Of a stretch of DNA of 38,382 nt, positions 23,098 to 32,400 are shown piece after piece. Origin of the DNA: Clostridia bacterium. Lineage in GTDB: Bacteria; Bacillota; Clostridia; Oscillospirales; CAG-272. The position numbers and the translations under genes are program-made. The stretch is taken from assembly GCA_017503325.1 (NCBI GenBank), contig JAFVTI010000014.1, positions 1 through 38,382 on the forward strand, given 5' to 3'. Below the pieces are notes generated by a model. The model did not search any database, was not told the origin of the DNA, and was given only the letters and a program-made list of their open reading frames with translations. Every line of letters begins with the position of its first letter. The first letter of the stretch is position 1.

Positions 23098-24419
23098 TGG
23101 AGCAGATGCAAAATCCTGCACGCGCGCTTGCGCTGCAGATCCTCAACCGCACCGATTCGGCGGGTCAGTACACCAACTTAGCACTTGACTCCGCGCTCAA
23201 AAAGAGTTCCCTTTCCGCGCCCGACAAGGCGCTTGTGACCATTCTCGTATACGGCGTGACCGAGCGCAGAATTACGCTTGACTACCTTGCGGACGCGCTT
23301 TCCTCGCGCCCCATGGAGGCCCTGGATGGCACGGTCCGCAATCTTTTGCGCATGGGTCTTTACCAGCTTTGCTACCTTGACCGCATTCCCGCTCACGCAG
23401 CCGTGAGCGAAACGGTCTCGCTTGCACCCCGCCGCGCACGCGGCTTTGTCAACGCCGTTTTGCGTGAATATACCCGTCGGGGGCAAGACATCTCCTTCCC
23501 CGACAAAACAACCGACCCCGACAGATACCTGTCGGTTACCTATTCCCTTCCCGTTCCGCTTTGCCGTAAGCTGGTCGGCATTTTCGGCCGCGAGCGCGCA
23601 GAGTCGGTTATGGAAGCCTTTGGCCACGCGCCGCCCGTGACGCTGCGCGTCAACACACTCAAAGCCTCTCCCGAGCAAATGGCCAGCGAGCTTTGCGAGC
23701 TGGGATACCGCGTGCAGGCCTCGGACGTACTGCCCACGGCACTCCGCGCGCCCGATTTTATCCCCTCCGGCTCCCCGCAGCTGCAAGAGGGACAGGCCTT
23801 TGTGCAGGATCTCGCCTCGCAGATCTGCGTGGAGGTGCTGGGTGCACAGCCGGGAGACTGTGTCATTGACGCCTGCGCTTGCCCCGGCTCCAAAACCTTC
23901 GGAACGGCCATTCGCATGCAAAACAAGGGCAAGATCCTTGCTTACGACCTGCACAAGAGCAAGCTTTCGCTGATTGAAAGCGGTGCTGCGCGCTTGGGCA
24001 TTGACATCATTGAGGTGCGCGAGCGCGACGCAAGATCGCACGATCCCGAGCTGCGGGAAATTGCCGACCGCGTGCTTTGCGACGTGCCCTGCTCCGGCTT
24101 TGGCGTGCTTGCCAAAAAGCCCGAGATCCGCTACAAGGATCTCTCGGACGCAGCCGCGCTGCCCGACATTCAGCTTGCCATTTTGCAAAACTGCTGCCGC
24201 TACGTCAAAGACGGCGGCGTGCTGGTGTATTCCACCTGCACCATCTTCCCCGAGGAAAACGAGCAGAACGTGGCAAGATTTCTGGCATCTCACCCCGAAT
24301 TTTCCCCCGAGGATTTCAGCCTTGGCGGCATTTGCTCAACGGGCGGCATGCTGACGCTGACCCCCGACGCGCACGGCACGGACGGGTTCTTTATTGCCAA
24401 GCTGGTCAAGCGGGCGTAA
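23097..24419 (+). CDS. rsmB: 16S rRNA (cytosine-967-C5)-methyltransferase
   Basis: This 440-aa enzyme has an N-terminal NusB-like RNA-binding domain (~5-130: ALALQILNRTDSAGQYTNLA) and a C-terminal SAM methyltransferase domain. The SAM site is DACACPGSKTFGTA, the general-base Cys is in CDVPCSGFGVL and the nucleophile Cys is in VYSTCTIFPEENEQNV. It modifies 16S rRNA C967 during 30S assembly. The ATG shares one base with the preceding stop, implying coupled translation. Confidence 0.95.
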   Translation: MEQMQNPARALALQILNRTDSAGQYTNLALDSALKKSSLSAPDKALVTILVYGVTERRITLDYLADALSSRPMEALDGTVRNLLRMGLYQLCYLDRIPAHAAVSETVSLAPRRARGFVNAVLREYTRRGQDISFPDKTTDPDRYLSVTYSLPVPLCRKLVGIFGRERAESVMEAFGHAPPVTLRVNTLKASPEQMASELCELGYRVQASDVLPTALRAPDFIPSGSPQLQEGQAFVQDLASQICVEVLGAQPGDCVIDACACPGSKTFGTAIRMQNKGKILAYDLHKSKLSLIESGAARLGIDIIEVRERDARSHDPELREIADRVLCDVPCSGFGVLAKKPEIRYKDLSDAAALPDIQLAILQNCCRYVKDGGVLVYSTCTIFPEENEQNVARFLASHPEFSPEDFSLGGICSTGGMLTLTPDAHGTDGFFIAKLVKRA

Positions 24420-24488
24420 ATACAGTAAAAATACCTCCCCTACGGCGGGTATGCCATACACGATTGAAAACACATATAAGGATAAAAT

Positions 24489-25553
24489 ATGGAAAACATT
24501 CTCTCCCTGCTCCCCGAGGAGCTTGAGGCCCTAATGGCGCAGATCGGGGAGCCCAAATACCGCGCGCGCCAGCTCTTTTCGGGACTGCACAAGGGTCTTG
24601 CCCCCGAGGAGATTACCAACGTGGGCAAAAAAACGGTGGCAAAGCTTTCGGAAGTAACCACCTACCACCTGCCCACGCCGCGCCGCCGCCTGGTCTCTGC
24701 CATTGACGGCACCATCAAATACTTATTTGAGCTTGCCGACGGCAACTGCGTAGAGGCCGTCGTCATGCACTACAAGCACGGCTCCACCATCTGCATTTCG
24801 TCGCAGGTGGGCTGCCGCATGGGCTGCAAGTTCTGCGCCTCCACCATTGGCGGCCGCGTGCGCGATCTGACCCCCGCCGAGCTGATCGGCCAGGTGATTG
24901 CCGCGCAAAAGGACATGAGCGCGCACGACCCCGACGCGCGCATCGGCGGCATTGTCATGATGGGCATCGGTGAGCCCCTGGACAACTTTGACAACGTGAT
25001 CAAATTCTTGAAGCTTGTCAACGCAGAGGACGGCATTTGCATCGGCTACCGCCACATCTCGCTCTCTACCTGCGGCATCGTGGACAAGATCTACGAGCTT
25101 GCCAAGCAGGACCTGCCCATCACGCTCTCGATCTCCCTGCACGCACCCGACGACACCACGCGTTCCTCGATCATGCCCATCAACCAAAAATGGGGTGTGG
25201 ATGCGCTGCTCTCGGCCTGCAAGGACTACTTTGCAGCCACGGGGCGTCGCATTTCCTTTGAATACACGCTGATTCGCGGCAAAAACGACTCGGTCGCCTC
25301 GGCCGAGCAGCTGGCAAGCGTGCTCAACTCCCGCCTGCGCTCGCGCAGCGAGACCATGCCCATTCACGTCAATCTCATTCCGGTCAACCCGGTCGAGGAA
25401 TCCGGCTTTGACCGCTCCGAGGACAAGGCCGTCAAGGCATTTGCGGCAGCACTTGAGAAAAAGGGCATTCGCGCCACCGTGCGCCGTAAGCTGGGCGCGG
25501 ATATCAATGCGTCTTGCGGTCAGCTGCGCCGCGCAGAGCAGAATAAGACTTAA
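24489..25553 (+). CDS. rlmN: 23S rRNA (adenine-2503-C2)-methyltransferase / tRNA methyltransferase RlmN
   Basis: This is a 354-aa radical SAM enzyme. GCRMGCKFCASTIGG carries the CxxxCxxC iron-sulfur site; GEPLDNFDNV is the SAM-binding GEP motif; and RRKLGADINASCGQLR holds the C-terminal catalytic Cys. It methylates A2503 of 23S rRNA and, in E. coli, some tRNAs. AAGGA precedes the ATG at 24489. The 69-nt gap after rsmB could hold a weak promoter, but none was convincing. Confidence 0.96.
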   Translation: MENILSLLPEELEALMAQIGEPKYRARQLFSGLHKGLAPEEITNVGKKTVAKLSEVTTYHLPTPRRRLVSAIDGTIKYLFELADGNCVEAVVMHYKHGSTICISSQVGCRMGCKFCASTIGGRVRDLTPAELIGQVIAAQKDMSAHDPDARIGGIVMMGIGEPLDNFDNVIKFLKLVNAEDGICIGYRHISLSTCGIVDKIYELAKQDLPITLSISLHAPDDTTRSSIMPINQKWGVDALLSACKDYFAATGRRISFEYTLIRGKNDSVASAEQLASVLNSRLRSRSETMPIHVNLIPVNPVEESGFDRSEDKAVKAFAAALEKKGIRATVRRKLGADINASCGQLRRAEQNKT

Positions 25554-25590
25554 ATCATTCGTTTTTCACTTTTTCAAGGACGGTTACGAT

Positions 25591-26553
25591 ATGGAATTGA
25601 TCCATTGCGGAAGAATTATCAAAGGCGTTGGCGGTCTTTACCAAGTAAAGCTGCTTGACAATATTCCCCTGCCCGAGGGTCAGGACGCGCAAGCGCCCAT
25701 CCCTTGCCGCGCCAAGGGGGCTTTTCGGCATGAGAACATCACCCCCCTGGTGGGTGACATCGTCTCCTTGGAGTTTGAGCAGGCCGAAGCCGGCGCGCGC
25801 GATGCGATCGCGCTGATCTCGGACATTGCTCCGCGCAAGAACGCGCTGATCCGTCCGCCGCTTGCTAATTTGGACATCATGTTCGTCTCTTTTGCCGCGG
25901 CCAAGCCCGCACCCGTGCTGGAAACGGTGGACAAACTGATCTGTATCTTGGAGCACCATAACATCACCCCCGTGGTTGTCATCACCAAGCAGGACGCCAA
26001 CCCTGCTTACGCCAAGGAGCTTTACGAGATCTATCGCAAGGCGGGCTTTGACACCTTTATGACCAGCAGCAAGGATTCTTTCGGCATCGACGAGATCAAG
26101 GCTTACATCAAAGACAACTGCGAGGGCAGGATCTCGGCCTTTGCGGGCGCGTCCGGCGTGGGCAAATCCACGCTGCTCAATGCGCTCTTCCCCTCTTTGG
26201 AGCTCTCCACAGGCGAGATCAGCCGCAAGATCGAGCGCGGCAAGCACACCACCCGCACGGTCGAGCTTTTCCGCATGCCCGAAACAGAAAGCGGCTACAT
26301 TGCCGACACCCCCGGCTTTTCTATGCTGGATTTTGCCCGCTTTGACTTCTTTTCCAAGGAGGACCTGCCCCTGACCATGCGCGAATTTGCGCCCTACCTC
26401 GGAAAGTGCCGCTTTACCAAGTGCTCGCACACCAAGGAGCAGGGCTGCGCAATTTTAGAGGCGGTCAAGGCGGGGATCATTCCCCCCTCGCGCCACGCCA
26501 GCTTTGTGGCCATTTACGACGTGCTCAAAAACAAGCACGATTGGGATACTTAA
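25591..26553 (+). CDS. rsgA: Ribosome small subunit-dependent GTPase RsgA
   Basis: This is a 320-aa protein. The ATG at 25591 is preferred to an upstream in-frame start because AAGGA lies 10 nt before it and the family begins about here (MELIHCGRIIKGVGGLYQV). It is a circularly permuted GTPase: an OB domain first, then TKQDAN (G4), GASGVGKSTLLNALFP (G1), HTTRTVELF (G2 region), DTPGFSM (G3), and a zinc site CRFTKCSHTKEQGC. RsgA checks late 30S assembly. It fits with the neighbouring rRNA-modification genes. The phosphatase and kinase genes prpC and prkC, often between rlmN and rsgA, are missing. Confidence 0.95.
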   Translation: MELIHCGRIIKGVGGLYQVKLLDNIPLPEGQDAQAPIPCRAKGAFRHENITPLVGDIVSLEFEQAEAGARDAIALISDIAPRKNALIRPPLANLDIMFVSFAAAKPAPVLETVDKLICILEHHNITPVVVITKQDANPAYAKELYEIYRKAGFDTFMTSSKDSFGIDEIKAYIKDNCEGRISAFAGASGVGKSTLLNALFPSLELSTGEISRKIERGKHTTRTVELFRMPETESGYIADTPGFSMLDFARFDFFSKEDLPLTMREFAPYLGKCRFTKCSHTKEQGCAILEAVKAGIIPPSRHASFVAIYDVLKNKHDWDT

Positions 26554-26565
26554 GGAGAGATCAAT

Positions 26566-27192
26566 ATGCGCGCTTTTATTTACGTAGGCGGGAGCATTTA
26601 CCCCGAGAATATTACCGAGCACCCAAAGGGCGAGGATCTGCGCATCGCGGCCGACGGCGGCTACGCCAATGCCAAGCGCCTTGGCGAGCGCATCGACATT
26701 GCGGTGGGCGACTTTGATTCCTTTGCCAAGCAAAAAATCGACGAGGGCGTTGAGCTTGTTGAGCTGCCTGCAGAAAAGGATCTGACCGACTCGCAGGTCT
26801 GCGTGGAGACCGCCATTTCACGCGGTGCTGACGAGATCATCATCATAGGCGGCCTTTCGGGCAGGCTGGACCACACGCTTGCCAACCTCTCTGTTTTGCA
26901 GGACCTGCACGCGCGCCACATACACGGTTACATCACCGACGGAAACAACCGCGCACACTATATCAAGGCCACCAGCCATCTTGTAGCGCGCAGCGCATAC
27001 AAGTACCTCTCTCTGATCGCCGTGGACGAGACCTGCAAGGGCGTTTCGATCAAGGGCTGTAAGTACGAGCTGAAAAATCAGCCCGTGCACCGCAGACTGC
27101 AATTTGCCGTTTCCAACGAGATCACGGGCAACTGCGCCCTCGTCTCGGTCAAAAAGGGCGGGCTTTACGTCATAGAATCGCGCGAGCAGTAA
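26566..27192 (+). CDS. thiN: Thiamine diphosphokinase
   Basis: This is a 208-aa enzyme making thiamine diphosphate from thiamine and ATP. MRAFIYVGGSIYPENI, IAADGGYANAKRLGERIDIA, VGDFDSF and LPAEKDLTDSQVCVETAISR are the conserved N-terminal catalytic blocks; IIIGGLSGRLDHTLANLSVL is the central signature. The gene follows rsgA by 12 nt. No TPP riboswitch was seen, consistent with its being a cluster gene. rpe, usual between rsgA and thiN, is absent. Confidence 0.93.
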   Translation: MRAFIYVGGSIYPENITEHPKGEDLRIAADGGYANAKRLGERIDIAVGDFDSFAKQKIDEGVELVELPAEKDLTDSQVCVETAISRGADEIIIIGGLSGRLDHTLANLSVLQDLHARHIHGYITDGNNRAHYIKATSHLVARSAYKYLSLIAVDETCKGVSIKGCKYELKNQPVHRRLQFAVSNEITGNCALVSVKKGGLYVIESREQ

Positions 27193-27251
27193 CCTTTTTG
27201 CCCTGCGCATCATATCCTTTTAGTAAAAAAATACCGAAAGGAGAGGTGCGT

Positions 27252-27329
27252 ATGAAGGTTATGACGCTCAAAACCCCCAGATTCATTTCCGCGATCATTC
27301 GTTTTTTTACCAAGAATAAAAATCGATAG
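27252..27329 (+). CDS. spoVM: Stage V sporulation protein SpoVM
   Basis: This is a 25-aa amphipathic protein, MKVMTLKTPRFISAIIRFFT and five more residues. It matches B. subtilis SpoVM (26 aa, begins MKFYTIKLPKFLGGIVRAML) in the MK start, the Lys-x-Pro at residues 7-9, and an amphipathic helix after it. SpoVM senses the positive curvature of the forespore membrane and anchors the spore coat with SpoIVA. Position directly after thiN is the normal place in Clostridia. AAAGGAGAGGT precedes the ATG. It is the only gene in the window that ends in TAG. Confidence 0.88.
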   Translation: MKVMTLKTPRFISAIIRFFTKNKNR

Positions 27330-27339
27330 GACTACATAA

Positions 27340-29355
27340 ATGACACAAAAAGAACTCAAAAACAACGGATTTTTGCCCCTGAACGCGGCCGAAATGGCTG
27401 AGCTTGGCTGGGATGCGCCCGATTTCGTGTACGTCACGGGTGACGCTTACGTGGATCACCCCTCGTTTGGCGTTTCCATCATCTCGCGCGTGCTGGAGGA
27501 TGCAGGCTTTCGCGTAGCCATCCTCTCGCAGCCCGACTACAAGAGCGCGGACGCCTTCCGCACCTTCGGCAAGCCCAGACTCGGCTTTTTGGTGACGGCG
27601 GGCAACATTGACTCGATGGTGGCGCACTACACGGTATCCAAGAAAAAGCGCACGTACGACTACTACTCCCCCGGCGGCAAGATGGGTCTGCGCCCCGACC
27701 GCGCGACCATCGTATATTCCAACCGTATCCGCGAGGCCTACGGGGATATTCCGATCATTCTGGGCGGCCTGGAAGCCTCCCTGCGCCGCTTTGCCCACTA
27801 CGATTACTGGGAGGATCGCGTGCGCCGCTCGGTTCTGGTGGACAGCCGCGCCGACATTCTGACCTACGGCATGGGCGAGAAGATCCTTGTGCGCATCGCG
27901 CAGCTGCTGGATCGCGGCGTTCCGGTCAAAAAGATCCGCGACGTACGCGGCACGGTATGGGTGGGCAAGCCCGAGGACACGGTGCATTTCCCCATCGCTG
28001 CGACCTTTGATTACAACGAGCTCAAGACCGACAAGGCAGCCTACGCGCGTGCCTTTGGCGTGCAATACAAGAACCAGGACAGCATTACCGGCAAGGCCAT
28101 CTGCGAGACTTACGACGGCAAGATGCTGGTGCAAAACCCGCCCATGCAGCCGCTGGAGAGAGACGAGCTGGACGCGGTGTACGCCCTGCCCTACACCCGC
28201 ACTTATCACCCGTCCTATCAGAAAGACGGCGGCGTGCCCGGTATTGAAGAGGTTCGTTTTTCGATCACGCATAACCGCGGCTGCTTTGGCAGCTGCAACT
28301 TCTGCGCGCTGGCCTTTCACCAAGGCCGCACCGTGCGCTCGCGCAGCATTGAAAGCTGTGTGGCAGAGGCCAAGAAGATTACCGAAATGCCGGATTTCAA
28401 GGGCTACATTCACGACGTGGGTGGGCCTACCGCCAACTTCCGCGCGCCCGCCTGTCAAAAGCAGCTGACCGACGGCGTTTGCCCCGGCAGGAAGTGTCTT
28501 GCGCCCAAGCCCTGCCCCAATCTGCAGGTGGATCATACCGAATACATCGAGCTTCTCTCGCGCATCGAAGCTCTCCCCCGCGTCAAAAAGGTCTTTATCC
28601 GCTCGGGCATCCGATTCGACTATCTGCTCTTGGACAAGGACGACGCTTTCTTCAAAAAGCTGGTCAAGGATCATGTGTCGGGTCAGCTCAAGGTTGCGCC
28701 CGAGCATTGCTCCTCGCCCGTGCTTCGCGCCATGGGCAAGCCGGATTTTGCGGTTTACGAGCAGTTCCGCGACAAATACTTTGATCTTTGTGCGGCCGTC
28801 GGCAAGGAGCAGTATCTCGTGCCCTATCTGATGTCCAGCCACCCGGGCTCGACGCTTAACGACGCGGTAGAGCTTGCACTCTGCCTCAAGCGTCACCACT
28901 ACGCGCCCGAGCAGGTGCAGGATTATTATCCCACCCCCGGTACGGCATCCACCGTCATGTACTACACGGGCATCAATCCCTTGGACGGCAAGCAGGTCTA
29001 CGTGGCCACCGATTACCACGAAAAGCAGCTGCAGCGCGCGCTGCTCCAATACAACCGCCCCGAAAATGCACCCATGGTGCGCGAAGCCCTGCAAAAGGCA
29101 GGCCGCGAGGATCTGATCGGCTACTCGGCAGAGTGCCTGGTGCGTCCCGCAGGCGGCGCGGCAGGAAAAGGCGCAAAGCCGAACGGGAAGGCACAGGGCG
29201 GCAAACCCACACAGGGCAAAAAGCCCGGAGCGAAAGCAGGTGGCAAGCCCTTGGCGAAACCCACAGCCAAAGCAAGCACAGCACCCGCGGCAAAGACCGA
29301 AAAGAAAAAGCCGACCTACAAGGCCGGCTGGGCAAAGCCCAAGAAAAAGAAATAA
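27340..29355 (+). CDS. YgiQ family radical SAM protein
   Basis: This 671-aa protein has FLPLNAAEMAELGWDAPDFV and VTGDAYVDHPSFGVSIISRV at the N-terminus, a B12-binding-like part (~30-200), and the radical SAM core around NRGCFGSCNFCALAFHQGR (CxxxCxxC, ~Cys316-Cys323). APEHCSSPVLRAMGKPDF follows. Residues ~610-671 form a low-complexity Lys/Ala/Pro/Gly tail common in YgiQ proteins. Its reaction is unknown. It starts 11 nt after spoVM and is read from the same strand; a strong terminator follows. Confidence 0.92.
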   Translation: MTQKELKNNGFLPLNAAEMAELGWDAPDFVYVTGDAYVDHPSFGVSIISRVLEDAGFRVAILSQPDYKSADAFRTFGKPRLGFLVTAGNIDSMVAHYTVSKKKRTYDYYSPGGKMGLRPDRATIVYSNRIREAYGDIPIILGGLEASLRRFAHYDYWEDRVRRSVLVDSRADILTYGMGEKILVRIAQLLDRGVPVKKIRDVRGTVWVGKPEDTVHFPIAATFDYNELKTDKAAYARAFGVQYKNQDSITGKAICETYDGKMLVQNPPMQPLERDELDAVYALPYTRTYHPSYQKDGGVPGIEEVRFSITHNRGCFGSCNFCALAFHQGRTVRSRSIESCVAEAKKITEMPDFKGYIHDVGGPTANFRAPACQKQLTDGVCPGRKCLAPKPCPNLQVDHTEYIELLSRIEALPRVKKVFIRSGIRFDYLLLDKDDAFFKKLVKDHVSGQLKVAPEHCSSPVLRAMGKPDFAVYEQFRDKYFDLCAAVGKEQYLVPYLMSSHPGSTLNDAVELALCLKRHHYAPEQVQDYYPTPGTASTVMYYTGINPLDGKQVYVATDYHEKQLQRALLQYNRPENAPMVREALQKAGREDLIGYSAECLVRPAGGAAGKGAKPNGKAQGGKPTQGKKPGAKAGGKPLAKPTAKASTAPAAKTEKKKPTYKAGWAKPKKKK

Positions 29356-29362
29356 GCAGATA

Positions 29363-29389
29363 CGGCTCGGCATTTCGCCGAGCCGTTTT
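29363..29389 (+). terminator. Intrinsic terminator after ygiQ
   Basis: CGGCTCGGC (29363-29371) pairs perfectly with GCCGAGCCG (29377-29385) around 5 nt, followed by TTTTG. It ends the plus-strand cluster just before the convergent minus-strand gene. Confidence 0.8.
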
Positions 29390-29408
29390 GCTTTGTGCAT
29401 GATGTATT

Positions 29409-32400
29409 TTATTTTTGAATGATCACGTCGTACAGCGTATACTTGACCGGCGAATCGCCGCGGTTGCTGTAAACCAGCTCTCCGCTCGCATCCGTGATCT
29501 CGATGTAGCACTCACCACCCTCGCCGTACTCGGCAAACATGGTGTGCCCACCAACCAGCGTACCCTGCACGGGCGCGATATTCTCCGCGCTCTGCCCGTT
29601 GACGTACACGATCAGGGTTCTCGGGAGCACGGTCAGCTTGGCTGTGTTGACCGTCAGGTTGCACATAGCCGTGATATCGCGACCATTCTGATCGAATACG
29701 CGCACGTCAAGCATCTCCACGTCCTTACTTCCCGTCACGGTAAGCCCCGCACCAAACGTCACACTCACCGAAAATCCTTCCGGCAAGCCCTGCGTCCAGA
29801 AATCGTCCTTTTCGCAGTTTTTCTCGGTGCCGTCGTAGGTAAAGGTCTTTTCATACGCCGTAACCGTGATATCCAGGGACACCTCCAGCGTGCCGTATTC
29901 GTATACGATGGTCAGCTCCTGGCCGGCCTCGTTATACGCACGCGCGACAAAGGTGTTTTCGCTCTCGCCCACCTCAGTCTGCGAGCCCGTAAAGGTAACC
30001 TCCAGGAAAAATCCTTCGGGCAGCTCATAGGGTGCAAGCTCGGGGCAGGTCAACTTCTCACCGTCGTACGTCTTGGACGCGCTCTCGGAGCGCAGGACAA
30101 GCTCGTAATCGGCGGCATTTTCCAGCACACGCAGCGTACCGTACTGCTTGGTGATCGCAAAGCGATCGGTCACATCCTCGCCGTCCTCGGAGAAAACGTA
30201 CACCTCAAAGGTATTCTCGCTCTCGCCCGGCTCCACTCTCTCGCCCGTAAAGACGACCTCCAAGCTGTATCCCTCGGGCAGCTTGTAGTCCGAAAGCTCG
30301 TGGCAGACAAGCGGTGTGCCGTCATAAATCTTGAGTGCGTCACCCGAGGTCAGCGTCAGCTTGATCTGATCCCAGACCTCCAGCGTGCCAAAGCTCTTGA
30401 CCACGTTGCAAAACGCGGTGACGTCGTTGCCCTGGGCATCGTAAACGATCACGTCAAAGGTATTTTGGCTCTTGCCCACCTCAGTCTGCGAGCCTGTAAA
30501 GACCACGTCTACGGTAAATCCGCCCTTGATCGTGTACTTTTTGAGCTCGTGGCAGACCAGCGCCTGTCCGTTATAATGGCGCGACGCGCTCTCGGAGGTC
30601 AGCTTGATATACTTTTTATAAATGGTAACCGTGCACTTATTTGCGGTAACCTCATAGTTGGCTGTCACGTCCTCGCCGTTTCGGTCATACACCGTGTACT
30701 GACGGATTCGAAGCGTATGCGCGCCGTCGGTGGCAGGGGTTTCGGGGGCGTCAAGCTCCACGTAATGCCCGGGGGCTAAGCCGATGGGCTCGTATCCCGC
30801 CTGCTCCAAATCCACGCCGTAGCCGTCGTATTCCTTGGAATAGCGGTCGGGCAGATACAGCGTCAAGGGGGCGGGCAGCACCGTCACCGACAGATTCTCG
30901 CCCTCGGTCGTAATATTGTAGCAATCGGTCACGTCCTCGCCGTTTGCGTTATAGACGCGAGGAGAGGCAAACGTGGGATCGGTCTTGTCTCCGATCTCGG
31001 GGGTATCCACGCCGACCTCAAGCACGATGCTCTCGCCGTGCACAAGTCCCTGATACTTCAGCTGCGACTGCGGCACGGTCAAGATCGTGCTGCCGTTATA
31101 GACGGGCTCTGTGTGACCCACCGAAACAAACAAATCTCTTGGCGTGACTCTCAGCGTGCCAAGCGTGCCCTCGTCGTAAATAAACTCATAATTATTCGTG
31201 ACCTCGCGACCGTTTTGGTCTGCGATGATCAGCGTCACTCTGTTTTCCTTCTCGCCTGTACGCGTCAGAGAAACGGCGTTGACACCCTTGACGCGATGCC
31301 CTTCAAGCAGCTCGGTCAAGCAGGCATATTCCCTGTTTTGCAGGGGTAAGCCGTCGTAAACCTTTTCTGCGTCAAACGACTGCATATACAAAGGATAGGG
31401 ATTGGCAATCTCCAGCGTGCCCTCGATGACCGTGAAGTCATACTTGTAGCTGACGTCGTTGCCGTCCTTGTCCAGCACACGGATGCTTGTAAGCGCATTT
31501 TTCCATTGGCCCACGTCGCTGACGCCGTTTGCATATTGGTACGAAACGTACAGCACGTCTCCTTCGAGCATCTGTCCCTTGGTTCGCTCGTAATACGGTG
31601 CGGAAATCACGTTGCCGTCATACGTTTCCTGATATGCACTGCCCGTTTCCAACGTAATTTCAATGGGTCGGACCACCAAAGTACCGTAAACGAAGGAAAT
31701 ATCATAATAATCGGTCACGTCGCGGCCACCCTCATTGCGGATGCGCAACGACTCCAGCGTATTGGACACCGAGCCGATCTCGTAAAGTCCTTCGGAATAC
31801 GCAAACACACCAAGGATCTCGTGCCCGTCGATCAGACCCGAGCCGCCCACCTTGATCTCGGTGCTGACGGCGGGGATATCCTCGTATCTGACAGTCTTGC
31901 TGCCCGTGGTGACCGTGATCTTGCGTCTGACGATCTCTACCTCACCGTCGGTATAGGTGATATCGTAATTGCCGCTGACGTCACGTCCGCGCGCGTCCGT
32001 GACGCTGCAGCCCGTGACGCGCATGGGGTGCACGCCAAGCTCGATGCCGTCCGAAACCACGGCAAGCTGCACCTTTTGCCCCTGCGCAAGGCCTTGGGCG
32101 TAATCGGTGGCATCACACGTGCCGGAGTAGGGCTTGGCGGTATACTCACCCTCTACAATGGGTGCACCGATATACAGCGGCGCTTGCTTGACGGTATAGC
32201 GTCCGGGGGTGAGCGTGATCAAATAATTGCGGGTCACATCCTGCCCCGTGGCGGTATACACCTTGGGCGCGACCTTATCATTTTTGTGCGTGCCCACGTC
32301 GGTGACGTAATCGGCGTTGACCGAACCGCCCAGCACGTGGCCGGGGATCAGATTGCCCGAGATCAGCGTCATTTGCGTGGCGTTATCCATGGGCTTGCCG

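Noticed and set aside
26554..26566. TPP riboswitch upstream of thiN
   Set aside because: Only 12 nt separate thiN from rsgA, and no THI-box sequence was seen.
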